NCBI GenBank assembly: GCA_014549065.1
Contig: JACDOX010000051.1
Span: 3,636,807 to 3,700,806, forward strand
Length of the DNA: 64,000 bases
Source of the DNA: Cardinalis cardinalis
Taxonomy: Eukaryota > Chordata > Aves > Passeriformes > Cardinalidae
Direction of reading: 5' to 3'
Shown: positions 38,601 through 55,100 of the stretch, piece by piece
Layout: each line of letters begins with the position of its first letter
Position numbering within the stretch: the stretch's first letter is position 1
Notes under the pieces: generated by a model
Told to the model about the DNA's origin: nothing
What the model saw: only the letters and a program-made list of their open reading frames with translations
Database searches by the model: none
Program-made: the position numbers and the translations under genes

Positions 38601-41490
38601 TTCTTTAAAGCTTATTTATGTACAGATCAAACAAACAGACTTCCAAGCGCTTTCATTTAACTTTGATGCCAAACTTTGATGTCTTCACCATTTACAGTAA
38701 TCATTTTTATGTGCATTTAATATTATTTTTTTTAGTCCAAAACACTATACATAAAAAGACCAACTTCATTTAAAATATGCNGCATTTTTGCTATTTGAAA
38801 ACTCTGCATTTTAATTTGTTTCTTATCAGCGGAGTACTTCTGGGGCAAGGAGAACATCAAGTTTTTATTGCCTTTCAGTTGATTTAAATTAATACTTTAT
38901 GTTTTTATTCAAAAGAGCTGACTGATAGAAGGGTGCTGACATTTTTTTCACACTCTTTCTCTGGCATGTGTTATANGCAAAGTAATAATTATTTCTTAAA
39001 TGTTTGGTGCTTTATTCCATGATGAGTACCCAGAAGATAACATTTCCACACAGCTTAATGCACTTGGATCACTGCTCAAATGGCCAGGCTGGCTAGGAAA
39101 GGGTCTCAAGCTTAAGATTTTAAGATTTGTATCTTAACATATCAAACATTTGTTTTAGAGGCAAACACTACCTTTGTGTGCTTGGAAGCCCCATCCCCTC
39201 AAAACAACAAAGCAGGGAAGTGTTTCCCTCCTTGGCTCTGTGTCTCTGCTGAGCTCTTTTCCAAAAACATAGAAAGCCAGAAAGATAAGAGTGAAACTTT
39301 TAATCAAAAGGGGCCTGAATGATTTCTATTGCATTTAATAACCACTTCATCACTGTCTCTGGATGAAAGGACTGTATTGGATTCCGTAGCTNACAGGAGT
39401 GGTGAGGCAGAGGACAGTCTTCAATTGGGAAGCTGCACCCCTCTCCTCTTAAAATCAGTGGAGGAGGAGTATCTGAAGTTACCTTTTCATTGCTGAGTGC
39501 TTCCCCTTTCTTTACCCCAGGTAACTCAGAGGCTGGAGAAATCTGGTACCTGCAGGATGGAGCTCAGACAGGAGCCACTGGGGATGCAAACTCAGACTAT
39601 CCCTGCTACAGCTACCACAGTCACAGACAGGATCTAGAAATGNCTGGAAAATGGGGAGAACTTAGAGGAGGAACTGTAATCACACAGCCAAGTCCCACAC
39701 AGCACAAGCTACTGCAGTATCAGCACCACGTTTTTACAGAATGAAAATATTATTGCCATTATCCATGAGGGCAAAGTACAGGGGAGAAAGTTTTTCTCTC
39801 TAGGGCAGATGGAGNAGGAGGAGAGCAGTGAGAAGAAATCATTAGTAAAATAATTGGCTGCCTGCTTTGCACATTGCCACAAAATGTTTATGCTGTCAGT
39901 GCCATGAGGGTATTGACTTGCCAAAGTCACAGTTGTGCCAAGGAACTGTCAACCACAGGGGCTACTGCTGCTTTTCACCTTGTGGGTATATGAAGCATCC
40001 CTGGGTCATCACCCCCATTGCCCCCCTTTCCCAAGAACCATATCAGAAAGATTTATTATCAGCCTCCTCCTGAAACCTAGGATTTTGGCCCCTGCGATTG
40101 CTATCAGGAACAAACATAATATCTGAAAATATCTCTGAAAAATAAAGGTAGGATGCTGTGTGATAAAGGATCTGAATTAAGTTTGTGGAGGTTTGTTTTT
40201 TTTTTTAAGTGAGTAATAAGTTGGAAGCTTCTGTGTCAGAGAACAAAAGACCTGTTGTTTTTCTCTGCTGTAGATAGAAAGAAGTGTTAATATCTTACAT
40301 TCTGGCAAAATNATACTGAGATAATTGCAGGAGTGTGCTGGAGTGGGGCAGAAATGTCACTTTATTAAAGCAGGTTTTTTGCTCTTCCACCTCATTTTCC
40401 AACTAACTTTAACAAAACACAACTTGAAGAAGGAAGGATGATGCCTTTGTTTTTTTATTAAAGCAGACAGATGTAAAAAAGAACTCCTAAGATACCCAGA
40501 AGTGGTTAACTGAGCACAGGGAATCACTGCAAAAATTCCATCAAGAAGCCTCCCTTATCAGCAAGAAATCACATAAAAGAAGGGCATGGTCTGGGAAGGA
40601 AAGCCATGCACCACACAGTAACTTACTCATACATTACATGTGTAAAGAAAGCTTCTAAGAGCACCATCCTGAGAGCAGCTGCAGCTCCCTGCCAGTCCCT
40701 GCTGCTCTGGGCTNGTGAGCACACTCAGCACACAGCAGGGCTTACCTCTCATGGCTATCTCAGCCCAAAGCCAAACTGTCACATGAATAAAATCCCTGCA
40801 TGCTAGATCAGGACACGAGAAGATTGCCCGTGTTGCTGAGAGATTATCAAGTGAATAAATCTAGCAGGTGATAGATAAAACAAATATCCATTAAAAATAC
40901 AAATCTCTCAACANTAGGAAGAGAAATGAATTCCCAGCACAGACTCTGAAAGCCTTCAAAAAGACAGGCATATCCAGCATCAGAACAGGTGGAGAGATGA
41001 ACAATAATTGCTTTCCAAGCATCCATCCCCACAAAAGCAGTGAGTACAGGCCCCCTAAAGAGACAGATAATAAGAGCAAAAGAAAAAAGAAGAGTATCTC
41101 TGAAACACCTCGGACTTGATGAGAACAGCTGGGAATTTCTGCTGTGAAGTGTGACATACAGAGACAAATGCAGACACTTCTGGCTACTCAGCCAATAGTT
41201 GAGTTGGTATTGCCTTGATCTCAGAAATTTCCACTGACTTCTGGAGGTAAGACAGGTGTAACTGCACCAGACTTCTGATTCTTGCTCTTGACTCCAGTCA
41301 GCCCAAAGTAAATCCAAGTTTCAAATAATTTTGCCCTTTCCCTTCACTGACTGTGGAATCCACCTTCCCATCCTAAGGGCACCTCAGTTCTGGTTGTTTC
41401 ACACAAATTTCTCTAGATTCACCTTTGTCTAGAAAATGAAAATTGTTTTGCCACATTCACCTGTCAAGAGAGAGGGCAACAGCATGAGCA
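32619..41490. other. Intergenic DNA, no gene recognised
   Basis: No gene is supported. Frames such as 34,696-35,070 (124 codons from an ATG) and 37,309-37,731 (140 codons without an ATG) match no family and lack a consistent exon structure. AT-rich, non-repetitive stretches near 38,640-38,960 resemble conserved noncoding DNA by composition only. A short direct repeat of AAATTTGGGCTCACA lies at about 37,006-37,027. Confidence 0.5.
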
Positions 41491-41535
41491 TAATTAANTA
41501 ATTATTTAAATAATTATTATTAATTATTTAATCAG
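41491..41535. repeat. AT-rich palindromic cluster with TAATTA motifs
   Basis: Positions 41,499-41,516 form a perfect 18-base palindrome of the form TAATTATTT/AAATAATTA. TAATTA, the core of many homeodomain binding sites, occurs at 41,491, 41,499 and 41,511, with more ATTAATTA-type sequence just after. It may be a simple AT-rich slippage product or a homeodomain target; the sequence alone cannot decide. Confidence 0.6.
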
Positions 41536-44500
41536 CCACTTGTGGGGGTTTCTGGGCTTGTGCCAGCTCTCCCTTCAGAGTTTTTGGACAAACACAGTGT
41601 GAGGGGAAGGACTCCTGTGCACTCTCCCAAGCTGTTCCATTACACCTGATTTATAGCATGACACTACTTGTTCTAGCCCATAACCTTGAGCTTGTAAAAT
41701 ACACAGGGGAAAATTTACTGAGTTCATCTTAATGCACTGTTGGGAATCTTAAGGGGGGAAAAAAGAAGGGAAGGAATTGGGCATCTAGAGGAGCTGGTTT
41801 TGAACAGCAACCCTGTACTGGCCCAGTGCAGTGCATCTCACTCTGCTTCCATTTAAATAAAGTTTTAATTTACACAGCCAGCATACAGTAAGGACCCATG
41901 TTTATCTTGCTCTGAAGGTAATAATCAATAGGAGAGTTGTAGACACATTTCCCAGCTTATTAGCTGCACACATGGATGGAGTTTTCCACAACAGCATGTA
42001 CAAATGCCTTTACTCCACTCTTAGCTGGCATCAGAGTTTGATTAATAACCGAAGACAGAAAACTGGTTTGCAACTTTTCTATTAGGATAGAAAATTGTCA
42101 CCCACATAGCAGACAAATTCCTAGCAGTAAAGGAATTTAAACAGCACAGCCCCGAGAGCTNGATCACGGGTGCCACAGGTCCTTTACCACACAGCCCCTG
42201 ATGGCTGCTCTGCTGTGCAATACACACAGGCACCACCCACACATCCAGAAGTTATTCAGATGCTCTGCCCCACATTTTGTCATTGTTTTCAAGTGTAGAC
42301 TTTTAGGTTAATTTCCTCAGCTAATACTCTTGAGGTCAAAGTCTAATTTGCCCAAGAATTGCCTAATTTCTCCTTGGCTTGTTCCCTTCAATGGCAGCCT
42401 GCCCTCTGTGCTAATGTACAACTTCCTTGAGACAAGCAGAGAGTGTTGATGTTACAGAGTAAATACAAAATGAGCTCTGCATTCACTGACTATTCCCAAG
42501 AGATATCTTGCTCCTTACTACAGTCTAAGTACTCAAAAGTCAGTCCTGAAACTTTCTCCTCAAGTTATTTTTACCATGTAAGGCTCCAGCAGACAGCAAC
42601 TTGTGTGATTATTTCTGCCATTACAGTCTCTTACTTTGTTCAGCTTTTAATTATTTTAAATTACATGGCTGAAGTGCTGCTGGATAGATGTCATTCAGCA
42701 ATAAAGGCTTCTTCTTTGAAAAGCCTGAACTAGGGCCCTTTTCAGCAGGATTGTAGCTCATACGCTGGGGAATGTCACACTCAGTTTCTGTGGTTCACTG
42801 AGGACATTAGGAGTAAGCTTATTTCTATTCAAAGCAGAATTGTGTTTGCAAGTTACTTTCCAGCATCCCAGCAGTGGATTCTCACAGGGACTGGCAGGAA
42901 GCAGTGACTCCTATTGCTCCTTCACTCCAGTGACTGAAGGATTTCCCAAGTGACAGCACAGGAGNGTCACACAGCTCCAGCTTGTGCCAACAGGGAATCA
43001 CAGGATTTGTACTGCACAGCCTTGGTCAAACCAAGCTCACAGCAGGAACAGCAACACAGCTGAAGCACTGGGCACAGCTGCCACCTGTGTCACTGAACAC
43101 ACCTGTCACCTGTGTCACTGGGCACACCTGTCAGTGCCCAGGTACCAGCTGAGCCCTAATGCAGCCCAGCTCACCACAGCAGCTCCCAGCACATGGGCAG
43201 AACCAGCAGTGCCCCAACGTCAAGTCACTGACTCTCACACTTTCATTTATCTTCCATATTTAAAAAGGATGAGGATCATTTTATAACTACAATCATGAGC
43301 CTTTCTTACTCTACNTTTGATGAACCACCACATTAATAACTGCCCAGAAGTCTTAAAAAGGAAAAAACAAACAACCACACACATCCATAAAGATATCAGG
43401 CTGCCTGACTAAAGTACTTCTACCTTCTCACTGGATACTTCAAAATGTTTATGAACAAGCCCAATAGCAGGTTTACAAGTTTCTCCTCAGTTAAATCTCA
43501 CATTGCTCTCTTCAGATTTCCCTGAAGTCTCACACCTTCACATGTACTTGCTCCTTCTGCTGTTTCTGTACCAGCAGCACAAACACCCACCATGGTGAGT
43601 TTACAGTGCCCCCAGATGTTACTCATGAAATCAGCACCAAGTAGAGGCCTCACTGCCTCTCCATCCCTTCTGGTGACAGTTCATTTTAAAACATTCTTTT
43701 ATAATAAATGATCTGCTAAAGGCTTTTTGCAGTCAGCATGGAATTTTGTGTCTGAATCTGTACCAAACACCTAACTGAGGTGCAGATGTACTGTAATTAC
43801 CATGAAAGCACAGGAGAATCAAACCTCTAAAATTTATAAATATACAATTATATGCAGTACTTGTCAGTATAAAGCTGTTTCACTAGAACTTACTGAACTG
43901 GAAAAGGTTCAGTTNCCAGCATTCTGATGGACCTAGCACAGAAACCACTCCAGACATTCTCACCACCCTACCAGGGAAGGCAGGGACCAAGCCAGTTCCT
44001 CACCTCACCCCATCTCCCATCACTCCTGGCACAGACACAGCTGTGGAGCTTCCTTGGCCAGCACCATAAAGATCAGCTCTGGGTTATGCATGTTTAAGAC
44101 AGTNGAAAATGCTACCAAGGCACAGAAGAATACTAAAAACATGCCAAAAATGAGTTTTCCCACTTACTGTNTTGAGGAAGAAAACAAGAACAAGCAACAA
44201 CCTTGCTTTTTAACTGAAAAATTTTTAAAGCCCAGGTCTGTTTGTTTAAAGGATTTTCAGGGCCACCTGCAAATCATAAAGGAGCTGNAAAATAAATCTT
44301 CTCAGTTCTCTCTCTGTCTGTGGATTCATAACCAGAGTAATGATATCTCTAAGGATACAGCCTTCTCTGGAGGTCCAGAAAAGATCTGAAGCAAAATCTA
44401 CAGCATGCAGGAGAAATAGGTACTGGAATAAAATACCTAGAAGCCAGGTTTTAGATATTTACATGTGTCTAAGTGTAATATATATGAGTGCTTATTAAAC

Positions 44501-46095
44501 TTGGATTATTTTGCAATTCTTTAGTCTTCTCCCAGATCAGTGATCCCCAAAAAGATTATAAACAATTCAAATTTGCCACAACTTGTAAGAGATTCACTCT
44601 GACAGAAGAGTATAAGGGCAGCTGGCAGAGCCCAGCACAGCTGTTTATCACAGTACAACAGAAACAGTTCTTCAAACACACATCAGGAACTACAGAGATA
44701 GAGTTTTATCAGAACACACCTTTCAGGCAAGTTACTAAATTCTGGCTTTACAGCAAGAAATGTGTTTGAAAGAGAACCAGCACTGCAGAGAGGCAGATTG
44801 CAAACAGGCCCCCATTAATGGTACCGAGCTCTCAATGTGCTTCTTGTGTAACTTCACTGTCCCTTAACACTCTAAACATCATGAAACTCTTTCTCTGGGA
44901 GCCAAAAGAATCACTGTACCAGCCTTTGTCAAGACAATAAAAAAAATTTGCTTCCCTACAGGAACTGTCCCTTTCCCATCAGCCAATGCTGATCAAAGTA
45001 AACACATGTAAGAAAAGCTACCATGAGTTGTTGCAGTAAAAAGACCCAAGTGANGTAAGCAAGCTATTTCCCACTCCAATGTTCCCAGAATGGAAAAGAA
45101 AGGTCCAAGTATCAGACATTTGCCTGTACAAGCAGCTGCTTATTCTGTTTTGATGTTCATCAATTCTGACCATTTTGATTTGAAAATTTGACTTGAGTGA
45201 AATGAGATGCCCCCCTCAATCTCAGTCCTCTTCTCTTCAAAGAAGTAATGATAAAAATGGAATTGTTTTCAGAGAACTGAAAGCCTGATTTGTATATGCA
45301 ACAAGCCATTCCCTATGAAATCCATGGAGTGTTTCACTTTCCTCAATGTTACAAAAGCAAAAAAAAATGTTTCCAGACAATGCAGAATTATGCATTGAAT
45401 TAAGCTTTATGCAGAATTAAGCTTTTCTCCATATTTTCCTGTTACCCACCATGAATTTCCAGAGAGAACAGCCTGAACTCCATGCCTGTATCAGATTATT
45501 AATGCCACGGGCAAAATCCAAGAGTTTGACCATTCTGGAAGTTTTCACTGCCACCTCCTCTCTGACAAACTAAATATTGCCACCTACTGACTGCCAGAGC
45601 CTGAACTTTCAAGGATTTTTTATTTCCCTCTCCCAGACACAATTCCCAAGACACACAATGAAGGCTGTTACAGCCCAGATAAGCCAAAAATTGATGTCTG
45701 ATATTCTGAGATATTATTGTTACTAGGTTTTGTCCACTGTTACTTGCTTTCTTCCAATGTTGTAACTACTTTAAGACGTCAAATTTTAGTTTGAGGTTTG
45801 ATTTTGCAGCATGACTGTCAAGCACACAGTTTTACAATAGAAGGCTCACCATACACAGCAGAGACACCAAGCTTTATAACAGCACNATACATTTTAGATT
45901 TGACAGTCCAAAGTTGAGCTTGAATGCTGTGGTCCAAGTAACGTCTGCTGCTCCAAGATTTTTCCATACCCTTGACAAATACTTTTTTTCCATACCCCTG
46001 ACAGTACTTTCAATACTTGACAAATAAGGGAAACCCCATGATTTTNCTCACATCATCCAGCTCCAGCAGCACCAAAGATATAACTAAACCANGCC
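41536..46095. other. Intergenic DNA downstream of MRPL22
   Basis: This lies 3' of MRPL22 (which is on the minus strand). I see no coding gene, apart from the 25-bp duplication at 43,082. A partial internal repetition of TTTTTCCATACCC with TTGACAAATA lies at about 45,960-46,027. Short frames on both strands show no known domain. Confidence 0.5.
43082..43131. repeat. Two-copy tandem repeat, 25-bp period
   Basis: Two adjacent 25-base units, each starting CACCTGTGTCACTG and ending CACACCTGT, differ at two positions (AA versus GG). The units contain CACCTG/CACCTGT E-box-like strings. Noncoding, local duplication. Confidence 0.85.
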
Positions 46096-46101
46096 TTTAA
46101 T
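46096..46101 (-). terminator. MRPL22: Probable polyadenylation signal (ATTAAA) of MRPL22
   Basis: Read on the minus strand this is ATTAAA, the commonest variant of the vertebrate poly(A) signal, 60 bases after the MRPL22 stop codon. No AATAAA is visible on the minus strand in the next 150 bases or so, which favours this site. It would give a short 3' UTR, usual for ribosomal-protein genes. Confidence 0.55.
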
Positions 46102-46160
46102 TACTCCTTTACACAATTACATTGCCCAACACGAGACACCTCTACAGCCACTAAAGCGTG

Positions 46161-51823
<5,663 letters not shown>

Positions 51824-51961
51824 CTTCCCGGCCGCGCTTTGCGGCAGCGCCCCGGGCGGGCGCACGGGCAGGGGCGCGGTTTGCGACACTTTGCGGCGGC
51901 GTGCGCGGCGCTCGGCGGCAACGCCCGGAGCACGTGGGGCGGCGCGGGGGGACCCGGGGCG
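51824..51961. promoter_or_regulatory. Bidirectional MRPL22/GEMIN5 promoter
   Basis: Only 138 bp separate the two divergent start codons, so both transcription starts and 5' UTRs must lie here or overlap the coding exons. There is no TATA box. Visible motifs are a GC box (GGGCGGG, 51,854-51,860), an E-box CACGTG at 51,931-51,936, a GCGTGCGCGG string near 51,899-51,908 resembling half of an NRF1 site, and YY1-like AAGATGGCGGC on the minus strand at the MRPL22 ATG. Motif calls are by eye. The head-to-head arrangement is the same as I recall for human GEMIN5 and MRPL22. Confidence 0.85.
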
Positions 51962-52145
51962 ATGGCGGCGACGGGGACGGGAATGGGGACGGGAACAGGG
52001 ATGGGGGTGCGGGCGCTGCCCGCCTCCCCCAACTGGTACAGCAGCCGCTGCAGCGATGTCAGCAGCGACGGCCGCCTCTTCGGCTTCGCGGCGAGGCACC
52101 GCGTCTGCCTGCTGGATGTCGCCGCCGCCGCGCCCACGTTTTACG
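51962..52145 (+). CDS. GEMIN5: GEMIN5 coding exon 1
   Basis: The exon begins at the first in-frame ATG (G at -3, G at +4) and ends in phase 1 at a GTACCG donor. It encodes an initial Thr-Gly-Met repeat ([15 protein letters not shown]), then [18 protein letters not shown] and [15 protein letters not shown], matching human LPPSPNWYCARCSDA and LFGFAAR. Trp-Tyr here correspond to human W14-Y15, which touch the snRNA. Starting instead at the third ATG (52,001) would give [13 protein letters not shown], closest in length to human MGQEPRTLPPSPNWY. Confidence 0.9.
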
Positions 52146-55100
52146 GTACCGGCACAGCCTTNCCTGTACAGGGGCTGCGGGGCGGGACCGGCACAGCCTT
52201 CCCTGGACCCCGCACCGTGCAGGGGCTGCGGGGCCTCCCCGCACCGGGAGCCCAGGGAGGGCCCGGGGGATGCGGGGGGCTCGGCGGGTTCTGGGTGGCC
52301 CAGGGAGGGCTCGGGGGGCTCCGGGTGGCCGTGACAGTCGCTCGCTGTCGCGACAGGAGAGCTGATCGGGCACACGGACAGGATCTCCGGGTTCGCCTTC
52401 TGCCACTGCCCCGGGCACGGCGGGCTCTGCGCCAGCAGCTCGGACGATGGAAGCGTCAAAGTCTGGGACAGCGGGACCCTGTCGCCGGTGCTGGAGTACA
52501 GCCTGCACCAGGTGGGACACGGGACTGGGGCTTGCGGGTGTTTCAGGGCTCCAACACGAAGCTGCTTTGCCCAGAAGTGAATTTCAGACGCGCTGTGGTT
52601 AATCCTGCCTGGCGCTCCGGGGCGCTCTTTGTTCGCAGCCCGCAGCGCTGTTCGTCACCGTAATTCGCTGTTGCTTCACCCAGCTCGCCTAAAATGATCT
52701 CAGCTAATTGCTGTGGCTACAGGACAGACTAAATGTGTATTTGAAGAGTTACTGCGGCTCGGGAGTGCCCTTCAGCAGCTCNATCCATCCTCTAAAGCCT
52801 GAAAGAACAGAGGCACCCAGGGACAAGCCACAGTGCTGCTGGGCACTGCTCTCAGNTGATTTCCTGCTGTTACTCTGTGTGTTTAGGTGGCAATGAAACA
52901 GCTCTAAACCTTTCCAATGCTCTTTCTCCAGAATGCCATCTCAGCACTGCACTGGTCCCCTCTTGTGAAAGATCTGATTGTGACTGGTGATGAGAAAGGT
53001 GTCATTGTTTGTTACTGGCACAACAGAAATGACAGCCAGCAGTTCTTCCCAGAGCCCAGGACAGTTTTCTGCCTCACCTGTTCTCCTCATCATGAAAACC
53101 TGGTGGCCATTGGGTAAATGCTCATTATTTAATGTTTTGTTTTCCTTATGCTTTGTTTTCCACTCTTATTCTGCAAGAATTTAATTGTGTGGTTTTGCTA
53201 CATGGTTGAAACATGAATTCTAAGAGGTCTTGGTGGTTGTTCTTTTAGTTTTGGAGTAAAACAAATTAGAAATAACATATAGATTTATAAACCTGCAAAG
53301 GCAAAGAAATCTNTAAGAGTGTAATGGTCCAGCCTGGCTTCTCTGTAATAGGGTGATAATGACTCTGGAAAGAGCCTGTAAATCACCTTGGATATTATTC
53401 CACAAGCATTCAAGAATCCCTTCATTAATTTAAATCTCTGCTTTCAGCTACAAGGATGGCATGGTGGTGATAATTGATATCAGCAGGAAGAGAGAAGTCG
53501 TGCACAGGCTGAGGGGCCANGAGGATGAAATCCATGGTCTGGCCTGGTGCCCTGTGCCTGGGGAGGAAAGGTTACCTGCTTGGCAGGATGAGCTCCAGGG
53601 TAGGTGAACATGATTAACAACTTGTGGAGTAATTTTTAGTTCAGGTGAATGTCCTTCTAGAGGACTGAATTTTTTACAGAAGNTTAGTAATTAGCTAAGC
53701 AACTGGTAAGTTCAACAAAATATGTTCTGATACAAAGCAGGATAATTTTCAGCTAANTTTTTGTGAAGCTTTGATTTTTAAAGCATAATAACATGACTTC
53801 CATGGNGTTCAGCAGCTCCTTCAGAAGAAGCCAAGGTTCCAAATGGGGAGCTGACCCAGGACACAGCCACAAGGAAAGGTTGTTACCTGGCCTCTGGAAG
53901 CAAGGATCAAACCATTCGAATATGGAGCTGTACCAGAGGCAGGAGTAAGTAAGAGATAAACAATGNCAAGGTGTGGAATAACTCCTGAACTGCAATTTGC
54001 CTTTGTGTGCTGAAAGCATGGGGAATGTAATTAAAGCTGCAGATTCACAGGACTCCTCTGTCTGTTTGTCTAGGTTTGAAAAGACAGGTGTCNTCTGAGG
54101 AAGGCAGGAACCTCCCTTGAAATGGAAAATGCAAAGCCCCTCCCTCTGAATTATTATAATTTTGAAATTAAGGGGCTCTCGGGCAAAGATATGGGAGTAG
54201 GAATAACAGTTCTTTATTAGGAAAAAAATAAAAATGCAGTGATACAAAACAACACTGATAGAGTCAGAACATGACCTGACACCCTGTGGGTCAGGGTGGT
54301 GGCACTGTCCCATTAAATGGTGGCTCAGCCCTCCTGCNGTGCCAGCTGTGGNTCTGGTGGAGCAGGGATCCTGTACAAGGGTGGAGTTTTACTCTGAATG
54401 TGGTCCAGTGGTGCTGTAGATGGGCCTGGTCTTCCTCTGGGAATGCAGTGGGAAAGGCTGCTGTAGTTTTCCAAACCTCAGATTGGATCCAGGTAGGAAT
54501 GCTTGGCTCCTCCCCCTGGGTGGAGGATCTCCCAATGGGATGATGTCATTTTATCAGCCATGCAGTGACACTCAGTGGGCAATTAACAGAAGATATTTCC
54601 CAGAGAGAGGATTGGTTGTGGAAGAGATAAAGAAAACTGCCCAGTTAACAGAAGATAACTGCCCCACCTCTAACAGATGGTGATAGGATACACACTCAGC
54701 CACATCAGTGTATTTGATGCACAATTGGTACATGAGTGCACAGTTCTTGCATTTCCACCCTAAGACACTGAGAATTTGCATGTGTGAGGTGCACTGATGG
54801 CTCCTGGTCCTGCAGGTGTGATGACTCTGAAGCTGCCACCCACCAAGAGGAGAGGAGGGGCCGTGGACCCGGCGGTCAAGGAGCGCATCTGGCTGACGGT
54901 GCACTGGCCTGCTGGCCANCCCTCAGACATCCTGTCCAGTGCCTTTGGGTGAGTGGGACACCCAGCAGCAGTTGCAGTCACTTGTTCCTGCTGAAGGAAG
55001 TGCTGAGTAGAAAAAAAACCCCTTTTTTCCCTCCTGTCCAGTGTTACNGGAGAAAACGGGCCAAGAGTTAGAGTTCAGACGTGGAGAAAGTTACTGTTTG

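Noticed and set aside
40847..41317. 156-codon open frame on the minus strand, Phe/Leu/Ser-rich
   Set aside because: It looks membrane-like because the DNA is pyrimidine-rich on that strand; it has no conserved motif and an N sits inside it.
1..46095. tRNA, snRNA or microRNA genes
   Set aside because: I looked for box A/B, U1/U6-like strings and clear long hairpins and saw none convincing; a covariance-model scan could still find a small RNA.
54286..54543. Gly/Trp-rich open frame in GEMIN5 intron 5
   Set aside because: It lies inside the LTR, which is noncoding regulatory sequence; no retroviral coding region is attached.
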